A stretch of 64,000 nt of DNA from Haloferula luteola (GTDB taxonomy: Bacteria > Verrucomicrobiota > Verrucomicrobiia > Verrucomicrobiales > Akkermansiaceae). Where the stretch lies: positions 1 through 64,000 of the forward strand of contig NZ_JACHFD010000021.1 of NCBI RefSeq assembly GCF_014201715.1. The letters run 5' to 3'. The translations under genes were made by a program, and so were the position numbers. Under the pieces are notes generated by a model. That model did no database searches and had not been told where the DNA came from. It saw nothing but the letters and a program-made list of their open reading frames with translations. Positions 42,445 through 52,800 of this stretch are shown piece after piece; the first letter of the stretch is position 1; the number at the start of each line of letters is the position of its first letter.

Positions 42445-44064
42445 TTACACTTTGATGGCCGCCAAGGGAGCCTTGGCAAACTCGATCGCTAACAGGCAGA
42501 CATCGTCGTCGAAGCGGTTTTCCTCGGCATGAGAGAGGACCGTGCCGACGATGTGCTCGACGGCTTCTTCGAGGGCCAGGCTCCGGGTTCCAACGGCGGT
42601 TTCGGCCAAGCGGTGCTCCATGAATGCCTGACCTGAGCCATCCTCGGCTTCGATGATGCCGTCCGTGAAGAGCAGCAGCCTTTCTCCGGGGAGGATGGAT
42701 TCGACGGTGGTGGGGAAGCGCGCATCGTGCATCAGCCCCAACCCGGGCCCTCGCTCAGATTTTTGTTGGGAGAGCCGTTTCACGCCTTTTTCTCCGGCGA
42801 GGATGGCGCTGGGATGGCCCGCGGAGGCACCTCGGATTTCGCCACTGCTGAGGTCGATCACGACGTAGCAGGCGGTGGCGAACATGGTGATGGCGGCGCG
42901 CTCAAAGATGGACGAAAGCCCGCGGTTGAGGCCGGTGAGGAATTTGGAGGGATCGCCTGCATTGCGGCGCTCTTTTTCCAGCAGGCCGCGCAGCATCGAG
43001 ACGACGAGAGCGGAGCGAACTCCGTGGCCCATGACATCGCATACCATCAGCCCTACTCGGTCAGGTCCGAGGGGCACGATTTCAAAGAAGTCCCCAGCAA
43101 GACCGGAGATGGGAAGGTAGCGGGAGGCGAAATTGAGCTTGAGACCCCCGCCTGCCACTTCCGGCATTTCCGGGCGGGCAAAGGCCTGTTGAATCTCCCG
43201 CGCGAGGTGCATTTCCTCCTCGTAAGCTTGATTGCGGAGGGCGAGTTCGTGGGCCAGGGCGGCGGTGCGTTGCTCGCCGAGGACGAGCTTGGTGACATCG
43301 CTGGAGACGCCGAAGGTTCCACGCAGGTTGCCATTCTTTCCCACCCAAGGAAATTTGGAGGTGAGAACCCAAGTGATTTCTCCGTCCTCACGGACTTCCT
43401 CCTCGAGTTTGGCGGTGATGGGCTGGCCGGTTTCCATGACCTGCCGCTCGTCGACGAGGGCTTCTTCCCAGTGTTTGGCGGCGAAAAAGTCACGGTCGTG
43501 CTTTCCGACGACTTGTTTGGGGTCGGACATGCGGTTCCACTCCGCCATCTTGTTGTTGACGAGGACGAAGCGGGACTCTTTGTCCTTGAAATAGACCATC
43601 AGAGGGACGTGATCGATGAAGTTACGCAGCAGGTGGCGTTCTTCTTCGATTTGGGCTTCTGCGATCTTGCGACGGGAAATGTCGATCATCGAGCCAGCGA
43701 TGCGCTGGGCTTCTCCGGTGCGAGTGCGGACGACGGCCCCCCGAATGCGGAGCCAGCGCCATTCGCCGGACCCAGTGCGCACACGGGTATCGACTCCGAA
43801 GACTTCTGGGCCCCCGGAGGTCAGTGCTCCGCGCAGATTGGCGGCAAAGCTTTCCTGGTCCTCCGGGTGGATGGAGGGATATGGGGGGAGAAAGATGTTG
43901 GGCGGCCGACGATCGCCACATTCAAGAAACTCGAGAATACGGCGAGAGTAGTAGATGTCCTCGCGGTCGGGCCACCAGTCCCAAATGCCCTCGTTGGACG
44001 CGCGCAGGGCGAGCTCAAGGCGGGAGTCACCAGGCTCCGGTGGGGTTTCCGGTGGAGGGGTCAT
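42445..44064 (-). CDS. PAS-PAS-PP2C (RsbU/SpoIIE-type) phosphatase
   Basis: A 539-residue cytoplasmic signalling protein. Two PAS domains (about 15-135 with IHPEDQESFAANL and GEWRWLRIRG; about 150-265 with FIDHVPLMVYFKDKESRFVLVNN) are followed by a short coiled coil (HELALRNQAYEEEMHLAREIQQAF). The SpoIIE-type PP2C domain (about 300-535) has metal-binding Asp in GLAGDFFEI, CDVMGHG, LFTDGIIEAED and ENRFDDDVCLLAIE. Such proteins dephosphorylate anti-sigma-factor antagonists in partner-switching systems. No antagonist or anti-sigma kinase gene is next to it. Confidence 0.92.
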   Translation of the reverse strand: MTPPPETPPEPGDSRLELALRASNEGIWDWWPDREDIYYSRRILEFLECGDRRPPNIFLPPYPSIHPEDQESFAANLRGALTSGGPEVFGVDTRVRTGSGEWRWLRIRGAVVRTRTGEAQRIAGSMIDISRRKIAEAQIEEERHLLRNFIDHVPLMVYFKDKESRFVLVNNKMAEWNRMSDPKQVVGKHDRDFFAAKHWEEALVDERQVMETGQPITAKLEEEVREDGEITWVLTSKFPWVGKNGNLRGTFGVSSDVTKLVLGEQRTAALAHELALRNQAYEEEMHLAREIQQAFARPEMPEVAGGGLKLNFASRYLPISGLAGDFFEIVPLGPDRVGLMVCDVMGHGVRSALVVSMLRGLLEKERRNAGDPSKFLTGLNRGLSSIFERAAITMFATACYVVIDLSSGEIRGASAGHPSAILAGEKGVKRLSQQKSERGPGLGLMHDARFPTTVESILPGERLLLFTDGIIEAEDGSGQAFMEHRLAETAVGTRSLALEEAVEHIVGTVLSHAEENRFDDDVCLLAIEFAKAPLAAIKV

Positions 44065-44118
44065 GGGGCGTTCACTGAAGCAGACCTCAAGGCATCCCGC
44101 AAAGTCTTTCCCCGGACA

Positions 44119-44655
44119 TCAGCGCGGTTTTTTCAACCACTTGCGGGTCAAGGGGCCGAAGTAGGCTTTTTCAGAGATGTCGGTGAGCAGCATTCCCCCG
44201 GGCCCGAAGAATTTCCATTCATGGCACCCATAGCAAAGCTGGAGGACTCGACGAGTGCCACCAGAGGACCAGACCACGGCGTAGTCAGGATGAAAACCCG
44301 CGCACTTGGTCTTTGGGCCCCAGGCTTGGTGGGAATCGGGGTCTGCATAGAGCGCGAAGACCTGATCGAGGCTCTCCCGAGGGACGTCGACAGGTTCCTC
44401 GAAGAATTTGAAGCCTTCGATTTCTTTCCACCCACCCTTTTTGACCTGGCTTTCGTAGGTGGCCTTTTGGGCATCCGGATGGGCGAGGCCGCGGAAGACC
44501 TGGGCGTTGGAAGTGTCGCCGAAATCGACCACGGCCTGGGTGCGTGCGCGTTCCTCAATATCGCGCAACGGAATCCCGCCGGACCAGCAAGTGGGACCGG
44601 CACAAGAGGCAAAAAGAGCGCATAGACCGGATAGGGCGAGAAGCAGCGATTTCAT
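44119..44655 (-). CDS. Lipoprotein with CxxCH motif
   Basis: A 178-residue lipoprotein: the signal peptide ends FASC (Cys18). No domain is recognised with confidence. A C-terminal half contains VLQLCYGCHEWKFFGPGG; CYGCH has the CxxCH form used for covalent heme c attachment, but related-looking proteins carry CxxCN or CxxCE instead, so metal or redox binding is equally possible. It is convergent with nothing and lies 54 bp upstream of the PAS-PP2C gene on the same strand. Confidence 0.75.
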   Translation of the reverse strand: MKSLLLALSGLCALFASCAGPTCWSGGIPLRDIEERARTQAVVDFGDTSNAQVFRGLAHPDAQKATYESQVKKGGWKEIEGFKFFEEPVDVPRESLDQVFALYADPDSHQAWGPKTKCAGFHPDYAVVWSSGGTRRVLQLCYGCHEWKFFGPGGMLLTDISEKAYFGPLTRKWLKKPR

Positions 44656-44995
44656 CGCACCAAGGCTAGCTCGGGCTTGCTGGCTGGCAATTCATGAGTG
44701 GTTTTGCCGGATTTCACCGAAAAAATCCTCAGATTGGGAAATTTTTTTTCAAAACCAAAGAAACGATTCGCGTGCTGCATTTCCCGCGGTGGATACGCAT
44801 ATTTTGCTGCTTTGGAGCCCTTTGGCGAAGAAAAGGCGTTCTGAGACTAAACTCAATGCAGTAACATGGGAGTTACATGAGGCGTGAGAAACCCACTTCG
44901 CCTCGGCTGTCGGGACACGGTTCCAACAGGGCGAACCCCTGGGGATCCGCAGCCCGGTAACATCGGTATCAACCCAAGAACCCAAGAAATCATCC
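44656..44995. other. 340-bp intergenic region upstream of the first pseudopilin unit
   Basis: No coding frame is credible. It holds an A/T-rich block (44732-44765, with an eight-T run) and a small inverted repeat GTAAC/GTTAC (44861-44865 and 44872-44876) about 120 bp before the giant gene. This is probably promoter and leader DNA for the two diverging genes. I did not recognise a sigma-54 or sigma-70 promoter with confidence. Confidence 0.4.
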
Positions 44996-47900
44996 ATGAA
45001 AACCGATTGTCGATTTTCGTCGTCGGATCGTCGTACACGTGACCCTCGCCTGAAACCCAAGCAGGCGGAGGCCGGATTTGCTCTCGTGATTGTCACGGCC
45101 CTGATGGTGCTGATGACGCTGCTGGCCGTGGCATTGATGTCGCTCGGTAGCGTGGTCACCCGCGGTAGCCGCCACTCGGACGCCCGTAATCTTGCCCAAT
45201 CGAATGCCCGCATGGCATTGGTGATGGCGATCGGGGATCTGCAGAAAGCTTTGGGGGATGATCGCCGGATCACGGCTGACGGCTCGCTGCTGACTCAGGG
45301 TGATGACACTCAAGGGATGTTGCCGGGCAGCGCAATGTTGGGTGTCTGGGAGTCCGATGACAATACGATCTCTGAAACGCGAAACGGGGGCTCCCCTGAC
45401 TACAGCGGCCGCTTGCAGGGTAATTTCCAGCGGTGGCTGTTGTCATCGCGGACGCCGATGGCCTTGGAGAGTTTGTCCTTTGAACCGCCCCAGAGTGCCG
45501 ATGAATCGGCTCTGCTGTTTGGTCGCTCTCTCGATGGTTTCGATCTTCGGGCGGATCTTCTGGATGTGAATGCGAGTGAAGGCGCGAAGGCGGGGGGAGC
45601 TTATGCCTGGGCAATCACTCAAAATGGTACCAAGGCTCAGCTGAACGTCGGCAATGATATCGAGCGGTTTCGGGAAAATGACGCTTTCGAGGCCCCGACT
45701 CGTCCGACCGTCGAGCTGTCCGGTCTTGCCTCCCAGCCGCAACAAGGCTGGGACCGCCGCCGTGAGAAGCTACTGAGCATGGATCAGGTGATGCTCGACA
45801 AGGGATTTGGCACCGACCCGGAGTATCAGGGCGAGCTTGCACGCTCGTTCACGACTTCCTCCTATGGGGTGCAGGCGGATGTGACTCGTGGTGGGCTGCG
45901 CAAAGATTTGTCGTTGGCCTTTGAGCTTTCTGATGAGGATTTCGAAAGCCGTTCATTGGACGGCGTGACCAATCCATTTTTCGGAGGTTCGGCTCCAGGG
46001 AGTGAGGTGCCGCTGTTCGAGCCGATGAATGATGGCTCTCCGGTCAGTGTCGCCGTTAATTACGATGCATTCAGCTTGGAAAACGAGTTCAAGACCGGTG
46101 CGCCTCCGACCTTCAACTCCCTTCGCTCGCACTATCGCGTGTACAAGCACATGTTCGAGAAGAACGGGGATCCGACCTCGATGACGCGCCCGGTGGATAG
46201 TACCTACTACAATGACGGGGCACCTCGGGGGAGCGAGACGGGCATCCAGCCCATTCTGGATCGCCTGCTCATGGCTCTGAGTTTGAGTGTGGAAGGTGGA
46301 GAGATGAAGATCGTGGTCACTCCCGTCGTCACCCTCTGGAATCCCTACAATGTCGCTCTGGAGGCAGAAGGATTCGTCGCCTACCCTTGGATGGACTTCC
46401 CGATCCATGTGCGGTGGCAGATCGGTGGGAGCAACTCGGTGGACAAAGGAAGCCACTTGAGCACTTTCGTGGGGATCACCAACGTGGATAAAGCTCACGG
46501 GCGCCAAAAGGAACCGTATTTCTATTTTGAGCTCACGGAAGGTGGCGATGGGAATACCTCCAACCGGATCCATTTGGAGCCGGGCGAGGTGCGGGTTTTC
46601 AAGCCGGCCAGCCCCACTCCGGTTCCCTTCCACCGTTTGGCTCCTTCGGCCAGCGAACAGGCGAAATACAAGACTCTGACGTGCCGGATGCGCCCTGTAT
46701 CGTCCGGTGAAGCGATCAACAACGAAGGCGGGATTTCCATTTCGATGGAGGAGTCGTTCAATTCCGGAAACAACCTGGGCGTGCGCTTCACGGGCCGTGA
46801 AACGGTGAAGACGACCTTCACCCTTGATGTGGGAACGTATCACTACCACGTCAGCCTTGAGGATGCAGGCCGCATCAACAACAAGCGGGAGAATCTGTGG
46901 CACAAGGTGCTCGATGCCCAGGTGCAGAGGAATACCCAATCCAATGTGACATTCACCACGCCGACCTATTCGGCTCGTGCGCTGATGAATGCTCCTCAAA
47001 TGGTGGGTGTGCTCGAGACTTTCCACCGTACCGCCTCTCAAGGTCACAGCCAGCTCTCGGACATTGTTTACACGGTCAATCCCCAGCAGCGGTATGTGAA
47101 TGGCTACCTCTCGAGTGTTTCCGGCACCGGGATGTCCCCTCACTATGAATCGAGCTTGCGGCAGGCGGCTGATTTTGGAGCGGTCAATTTCCAGTCAACG
47201 CCAGACGGCGAGCGCTCGTATTATGGGGAATCGAACGCGCCTCCATCGGGTCGCGACTATCTCTCCTTCTTTGGATTGCCGGTTCAGCCTCCGATTTCTC
47301 TGGGGGCCTTCCAGCATGCCAACGTCATGGATTCGGTTTTCGGACCGGCCAATACGATCGGCAACGGTTGGGCGTCACCCTATCTTGGACGCACGGAAGT
47401 TCGCTCGCTGCTTCGTCGGACGGCCAAGAACGACATCATCAAACCACGAGGTCTGGGAGTCTATGACGGCTCCTTCCTCATCAACAATCGGCTTTGGGAT
47501 GGCTACTTCCTCTCGTCGATCAGCCCAGAGTCCACTCCTGGGAGCGCGGCTGGATCCGCCGATTGGGACCAGGAGACTGCGCGGACGGTGCGAAGCCTGG
47601 ATCAGGTCATCCAAGACTGGGTGAAGGATCCGTTGGAGTTTCCATTGCGCAATCCGCGCAATGTTCTCCACCACGGTGACTACACAGACCCTGAAATCGT
47701 CGAGCGTTTGCGGAGCCCAAGTGGTTTCGCCACCGCGGCGGCGCATCTCCTGACGGAAGGAAGCTTCAACGTGAATTCAACCCGTGTGGAGGCGTGGAAA
47801 GCGGTGCTCGCCAGCTTGCGAGGCCAACGGTTCGAACTCGAAAACGGAACCAACATCAATTCTGGGAAAACCAGTCCAGTCCCGCGGACGACCCGCCCGA

Positions 47901-48475
47901 CAGGCCAGGCGAACGACCAGTGGAATGGATTCCGCGAGCTTGAGGACGACCAAATCGAGCAGCTGGCCGAAGCCATCGTGGATCAAGTGCGCGAGCGCGG
48001 CCCCTTCTTTTCGCTGGGTGATTTTGTGAACCGGCGATTGCTGCGGGATGACACGGGACTGAAAGGAGCCCTTCAGGCGGCGATCGATGAGGCGGGGCTG
48101 AATGCGGATGCCACGGTGTCCACCTTTGTTCGCAACAACTACCCGGAAGGCAGCAATATTCCGGACCCTGACACCGGAGTCGGCACCCCAGGCTGGCTGA
48201 CTCAGGCCGATTTGTTGACCTCGCTTTCGCCAGTGATCTCCGTTCGCTCGGATACCTTCACGATCCGCGCTTATGGCGATGCCCGCGACGCGAGCGGCCG
48301 AGTCTTGGCCCGTGCCTGCTATGAAGCCGTGGTCCAACGCGAACCGGAATGGGTCGACCCCACCGACGCTCCGGAGGATGAGATCGACAAGCTCTCCACC
48401 GTCAATCAACGATTCGGCCGGAGATTCCGGGTTGTCTCGACGCGCGAAATCCCCAACGCTCTCTTGAAAAGCTGA
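44996..48475 (+). CDS. Giant pseudopilin-like protein, Verru_Chthon cassette protein A type (copy 1)
   Basis: A 1159-residue protein. A basic leader ends AEAG before FALVIVTALMVLMTLLAVAL (from residue 28), a prepilin-type cleavage site and hydrophobic helix; the Glu expected at +5 is absent, as in GspK/PilX-like minor pilins. After it SRHSDARNLAQSNARMALVMAIG and LQKALGDDRRIT match the opening of verrucomicrobial 'Verru_Chthon cassette protein A'. The body is beta-rich; near residues 920-1040 FNVNSTRVEAWKAVLASLRGQ and RGPFFSLGDFVNRRLL resemble the GspK helix-hairpin segment. It would be exported and processed by a prepilin peptidase. A close copy lies 4.8 kb downstream. No cassette proteins B, C or D are seen here. 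Confidence 0.82.
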   Translation: MKTDCRFSSSDRRTRDPRLKPKQAEAGFALVIVTALMVLMTLLAVALMSLGSVVTRGSRHSDARNLAQSNARMALVMAIGDLQKALGDDRRITADGSLLTQGDDTQGMLPGSAMLGVWESDDNTISETRNGGSPDYSGRLQGNFQRWLLSSRTPMALESLSFEPPQSADESALLFGRSLDGFDLRADLLDVNASEGAKAGGAYAWAITQNGTKAQLNVGNDIERFRENDAFEAPTRPTVELSGLASQPQQGWDRRREKLLSMDQVMLDKGFGTDPEYQGELARSFTTSSYGVQADVTRGGLRKDLSLAFELSDEDFESRSLDGVTNPFFGGSAPGSEVPLFEPMNDGSPVSVAVNYDAFSLENEFKTGAPPTFNSLRSHYRVYKHMFEKNGDPTSMTRPVDSTYYNDGAPRGSETGIQPILDRLLMALSLSVEGGEMKIVVTPVVTLWNPYNVALEAEGFVAYPWMDFPIHVRWQIGGSNSVDKGSHLSTFVGITNVDKAHGRQKEPYFYFELTEGGDGNTSNRIHLEPGEVRVFKPASPTPVPFHRLAPSASEQAKYKTLTCRMRPVSSGEAINNEGGISISMEESFNSGNNLGVRFTGRETVKTTFTLDVGTYHYHVSLEDAGRINNKRENLWHKVLDAQVQRNTQSNVTFTTPTYSARALMNAPQMVGVLETFHRTASQGHSQLSDIVYTVNPQQRYVNGYLSSVSGTGMSPHYESSLRQAADFGAVNFQSTPDGERSYYGESNAPPSGRDYLSFFGLPVQPPISLGAFQHANVMDSVFGPANTIGNGWASPYLGRTEVRSLLRRTAKNDIIKPRGLGVYDGSFLINNRLWDGYFLSSISPESTPGSAAGSADWDQETARTVRSLDQVIQDWVKDPLEFPLRNPRNVLHHGDYTDPEIVERLRSPSGFATAAAHLLTEGSFNVNSTRVEAWKAVLASLRGQRFELENGTNINSGKTSPVPRTTRPTGQANDQWNGFRELEDDQIEQLAEAIVDQVRERGPFFSLGDFVNRRLLRDDTGLKGALQAAIDEAGLNADATVSTFVRNNYPEGSNIPDPDTGVGTPGWLTQADLLTSLSPVISVRSDTFTIRAYGDARDASGRVLARACYEAVVQREPEWVDPTDAPEDEIDKLSTVNQRFGRRFRVVSTREIPNALLKS

Positions 48476-48501
48476 ATTCGCGTCCATCGTTACTACTCAT
48501 C

Positions 48502-49170
48502 ATGATCCGCCCGCTTCTTCTCCTCTTGCTCGTCTGTGGCGTTAGCCAAGCCATCAATGTTCGCTTCCTCGCATGGGATGAAACGGTTGCGGCTCGTGAA
48601 ATCGTCGCCGCTTCCGGTGCCACTGGAGGGAAGGAAATCACCGCGTTGCACCCGTTGAAGCGAACGGATGCAGTCTCGATGACCGCGGTGGACGGAAAGC
48701 TGATTCTGCGCACGCCTGACAAGACCGGACCGGATGACAAACCTGCGGAGATGGCGGTGCCCCTTCCAGAGACCGTGACACGGCCATTGGTGGTGTTGTT
48801 GCCCGATGCGAAGTCCCCCACGGGTTTGCGGGGATTTGCTTTGAACGACAGCACACAAGGCTTCGCCTGGGGGACCTACCGCATGATCAATGCAACTCCT
48901 AAGGAGCTGAATCTGGCATTCGGAAAAAAGCGCCTTCGGCTGCCGACAGGCTGGAAAGCCGTGGATGTGGAGACTTCCGGCGAAGGTTCCGAGTCGGTTT
49001 GGATGTCAACGGCTGACAACCCAAACAAAGCCCTCTACACCAACGTTTGGTCGACCTCTCCTGAGATTCGGCGCCTCGTCTTCATCGTTCCGGGCACGGA
49101 CCCACGGTTGGGTCCGCTGGCTCTCAAGATCATTCCTGAAGACCGCCGGAACCTCGCCGAGGCCGAGTGA
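48502..49170 (+). CDS. Exported partner protein of the pseudopilin unit (copy 1)
   Basis: A 222-residue protein with a signal peptide (IRPLLLLLLVCGVSQA). It starts 26 bp after the giant gene. No family recognised. The body is beta-rich with blocks shared almost exactly with copy 2 at 53316-53981: NVRFLAWDE/DVRFLAWDD, LHPLKRT, DDKPAEM, SPTGLRGFALNDS, FGKKRLRLPTGWK, RRLVFI with PGTDPRLGPLA, and KIIPEDRR. Conservation of both genes of the unit in both copies implies that they work together, for example as a complex or as chaperone and client. Followed by a terminator at 49202-49233. Confidence 0.75.
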   Translation: MIRPLLLLLLVCGVSQAINVRFLAWDETVAAREIVAASGATGGKEITALHPLKRTDAVSMTAVDGKLILRTPDKTGPDDKPAEMAVPLPETVTRPLVVLLPDAKSPTGLRGFALNDSTQGFAWGTYRMINATPKELNLAFGKKRLRLPTGWKAVDVETSGEGSESVWMSTADNPNKALYTNVWSTSPEIRRLVFIVPGTDPRLGPLALKIIPEDRRNLAEAE

Positions 49171-49836
49171 TGGGCGGAAATCGCTCAGATCGAAATCTTC
49201 CAAGCCGGTCGCCCTCGGGCGATCGGCTTTTTTGTGTCTGATCGGCACCAAAGACCTCGCAAATCTTCCCCCTTGGTCGGGCGATTCGGGGACAAATCCC
49301 ATTTTTTTTGGGATTTTGGTCAGGAAGTCCGTTCTAGATTGAAAAGATGAGGAATTCAAACAGAGTGGGCAGTTTTTCGCCTTCGGAGCGATGATTTGCG
49401 CGCGTTTCGGAGTTCGCTGGTGGATGCCGGAATGTGTGTAAATTGCCGAATAGGAGTCACTTGATGGGATTCAAGGCGGTCATGTCGGCTAGGATCGATG
49501 CTGGGCGAAGGAGCTTCTGGGTACCGGATCCATGAGCGGGAGTGGCACACGCAATTCCCCTAGTTTCGGGGAATTCACCGTGGAGTTAGGCGATTTTCTC
49601 AGCCTCTGGCCTCGAAATTGCATAGTCCGACCTGACTCCTGCAAAGGCCGAGCCCACGGCGGTTTCCCACAGAAAACGTCGCGGTCATCGCAGGAATCAT
49701 GACCCGAGTCGAAGATGATGAGAGGTGCTCATTGGATCCCCTTTCGACGGAGCCAAGCCGCTGAGGCGAAGGCCCCGGACTTCTACGACTGCCTCCATCC
49801 ATCTGTATCAGCCCAATCCATACAGCTTCTTCAGCC
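49171..49836. other. 666-bp spacer between the two pseudopilin units
   Basis: Contains the unit-1 terminator (49202-49233) and an A/T-rich stretch around 49300-49350. The short open frames within it lack ribosome sites and recognisable products. The promoter of the second unit should lie here, but I did not identify it with confidence. The 5' leader of unit 2 has no obvious Shine-Dalgarno sequence before the ATG at 49837. Confidence 0.4.
49202..49233 (+). terminator. Rho-independent terminator of pseudopilin unit 1
   Basis: Stem AAGCCGGTCGCCC / GGGCGATCGGCTT (49202-49229, one G-A mismatch) followed by a T-run to 49233, 32 bp after the stop of the exported partner gene. It separates the two copies. 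Confidence 0.85.
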
Positions 49837-52800
49837 ATGAAAACCGAAGCTCGATGCACCGACCTTCTTCGACGGTCTCGATCTAGTCGACGCACCCGCA
49901 AAGCCCCCAGTGGTTTTGCGCTCGTCATTGTCACCTCCTTGATGGTGCTCACTGCTCTGTTGGCGGTGGCCATGCTGTCATTGGGGAGTGTGGCTTCTCG
50001 CGGCAGCCGCCATGCGAATGCCCATCGTCTCGCTCAATCGAACGCCCGCCTCGCCCTGATGCAGGCCATCGGTGAGTTGCAAAAGTCGCTCGGTGATGAC
50101 CGACGGATCACGGCTGATGCCTCGCTCCTGATGTCGCGTGAAGACTCCAATGATCCCTCGCCTGGCAGTGCGATGCTGGGAGTGTGGGAATCGGACTACA
50201 GCTCGATTTCCGAAGATCGGAATGGCGGCGCTCCCGATTACAGCGGTCGTCGTGACGACAAATTTCTGCGCTGGCTGATTTCTTCCCGCGATACCCTTGC
50301 CTTGGAAAGCACCAACTTCCGCGCACCCGAAGACGCCGAAGGCGCCGCCCGGCTCTTTTCCGAGTCGGCCGACGGCTTCGACCTCTATGGAGAGCTTGTG
50401 GATGTTGGAGACGACAAGAGCAAGCAGGGAGGTGGTTTTGCCTGGGCGATCACGCAGAATGGCACCAAGGCCCAAATCAATGTGGGCGGTGACCGCAGCC
50501 GATCGATTGAGAACGATGCGCTTCAATCTCCCACTCGTCCGAATGTGGAAACCTCGGGTTTTGCCTCTCAGCCGGATCGCGAGTGGAACAAGCGTCGCTC
50601 TCGTCTGGTCAGTATGAGCCAGGTGCAACTCGATTCGGATTTCGGCATCAACGGCTCGAACTACGAGCAGTTCGCTCGTAGCTACACGACGTCGTCCTAC
50701 GGGATTCAGGCGGATGTGACCAAAGGGGGCCTGCGGAAAGACCTCTCGCTCGCGTTTGAACTCGAGGACTCCCAGTTCCATAGCGACTCTCTGGCGGGCG
50801 TCACCAATCCCTTCCGCTCGAGCGAAGGGGAAGGCAGCGAAAAGCCGATCTTCCAGCCCATCAACGATGGGACTCCGGTGACCATTGATGTCAACTATGA
50901 GGCCTTCAAGCTCACCAACGAGTTCAAGACGGGCGCTCCGCCGACCTTCGATTCGCTGCGTTCTCACTACCGCATCTACAAGCATCTCTATCAATCGAAT
51001 GGAGACACCACGATCATGACCCGTACGGCCGCTAGTCCGTACTATGAGGATGGGAATGCACCGCGTGGAAGTGAGACCAGCATTCAACCTGTGCTCGATC
51101 GCATGCTGATGTATTTGAGTTTGTGGGTCGATCCTTCCACTCAGTACATGAATCTCGTGTTCACTCCGGTGATCACGCTGTGGAATCCCTACAACGTCGC
51201 CATCGAAACCGACGGCATGGTGGCCTATCCCTGGATGGACTTGCCGATGACGATCAACTGGACCGTGCGTGGCGGATCCACGGTGAACAGCATGTTGACT
51301 TGGTTCATCGGCAACGAGCATACCGATCAGAATCATGGTCGGCAGGAGTTCCCCTACTTTTACTTTGAGATGACCGAAAGCGGCGACGGCAACACCAATC
51401 GTCCGATCCACTTGGAGCCGGGTGAAGTGCGTGTGTTCTCTCCCGTGGACCCGACCCCGGTCGCATTTCAACGTTTGCCGAAGGGAACTTCGGAACCTGC
51501 GAAATACAAGCTGTTGACCTGCCGCCTCAAGCCGGTGGGATCCGGTGAATCGGTCGACACCACGGGCGGCATCGCGGTTCCGATGAACGATTCCTTCAAC
51601 GACGCAGGCGAGCTCTCAACCAAATTTGCTGCTCGGGACGTGGTTTCCGCGCGTTTCACGATGGACGCGACTACCTACCACTACTTTGTCGCCCTCGAAG
51701 ATTCCTCACGAATCAAAGGTGCCGCCGAGGGGAACAAGATCCTGGATGCGCAGGTGTATAAAGGCCGCTCGGGGAATTCCTCGACTTTCAACACCCCACA
51801 ATTCCGCGCTTCGGAGCTCTCCAAGCCGCAACCTGTGGGCGTGCTTGAAACCTTTCACCGGACTGCCGGACAAGACGATCAGATCGCGGACATTGTTTAC
51901 ACGGTCAATCCACAGCAACGCTATGTGAACGTGCACCTCTCGAACACTTCGGGGATGTCGCCTCACTATGAATCGAGCATGCGTGGCATCGCTGACTTCA
52001 GTTCGAGCAATTTCCAAACGACGATGGACGGCGAACGGTCGTTCTACGGTGAGTCGAATTCCTCTTCGACGGGTCGCGATCACCTTTCGTTCTTTGGTCT
52101 GCCCGATCAAGCGCCGATCTCGCTGGGGGCCTTCCAGCATGCGAACGTGATGGACACGGCTTTCGGTCCTGCCAATACGATCGGAAATTCCTGGGCCTCT
52201 CCCTACATTTCCCGCTCGGAGACTCGCCTTTTGCAACGCAAGTCTCCTGCAGATTCCACAGTGTCCTTCAAGCCGCGCGGTCTCGGATCCTACGATGGAT
52301 CCTACCTGATCAACAATGTGCTGTGGGATGGATACTTCCTCTCCTCGATCAGTCCGGAGGTTCAACCTGGAAATAGTGCCACCAGCTGGAATCAAACGGC
52401 GGCCCGCGAGACCCGGGAATTGGATGAGGTCATCCGCCAATGGGTGGAAGAGCCCTTGATCAGCCCTCTGCGGAATCCTCGCAATACCCTCTACAAGGGT
52501 AGCTATTCAGAGGATCAGGTGATCGATCGCCTGACGCAATCCGGAGGCTTTGCCAATGCGGCGGCTCACATTTTGACAGAAGGAAGTTTCAATGTGAACT
52601 CGACCAACGTGGAGGCGTGGAAGGCGGTTCTCGCCAGCCTTCGCGGCCAGGAATTCAAGACCTACGATGGAGATCGTATCGACCCAGGCAACTCCAGTCC
52701 GCTGTCTCGCTTCACTCTGCCGACGGGATCAGCGAACGACCAGTGGGACGGTTTCCGTCAGTTGAGCGACAAAGAGGTCGGCAACTTAGCTGAGGCCATC

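Noticed and set aside
42727..44625. A 632-codon plus-strand open frame across the PAS-PP2C and lipoprotein genes
   Set aside because: It spans two convincing minus-strand genes and their gap, has no ribosome site or motifs, and is explained by GC-rich antisense openness.
44680..44720. A GG...GC pair resembling a sigma-54 promoter upstream of the first pseudopilin unit
   Set aside because: The spacing between the GG and GC elements is far from the 10 bases required.
49978..51471. A 497-codon minus-strand open frame inside pseudopilin copy 2, with a similar one inside copy 1
   Set aside because: It occurs in both copies only because the sense proteins are similar. Arg/His-rich composition and lack of motifs mark it as a shadow.
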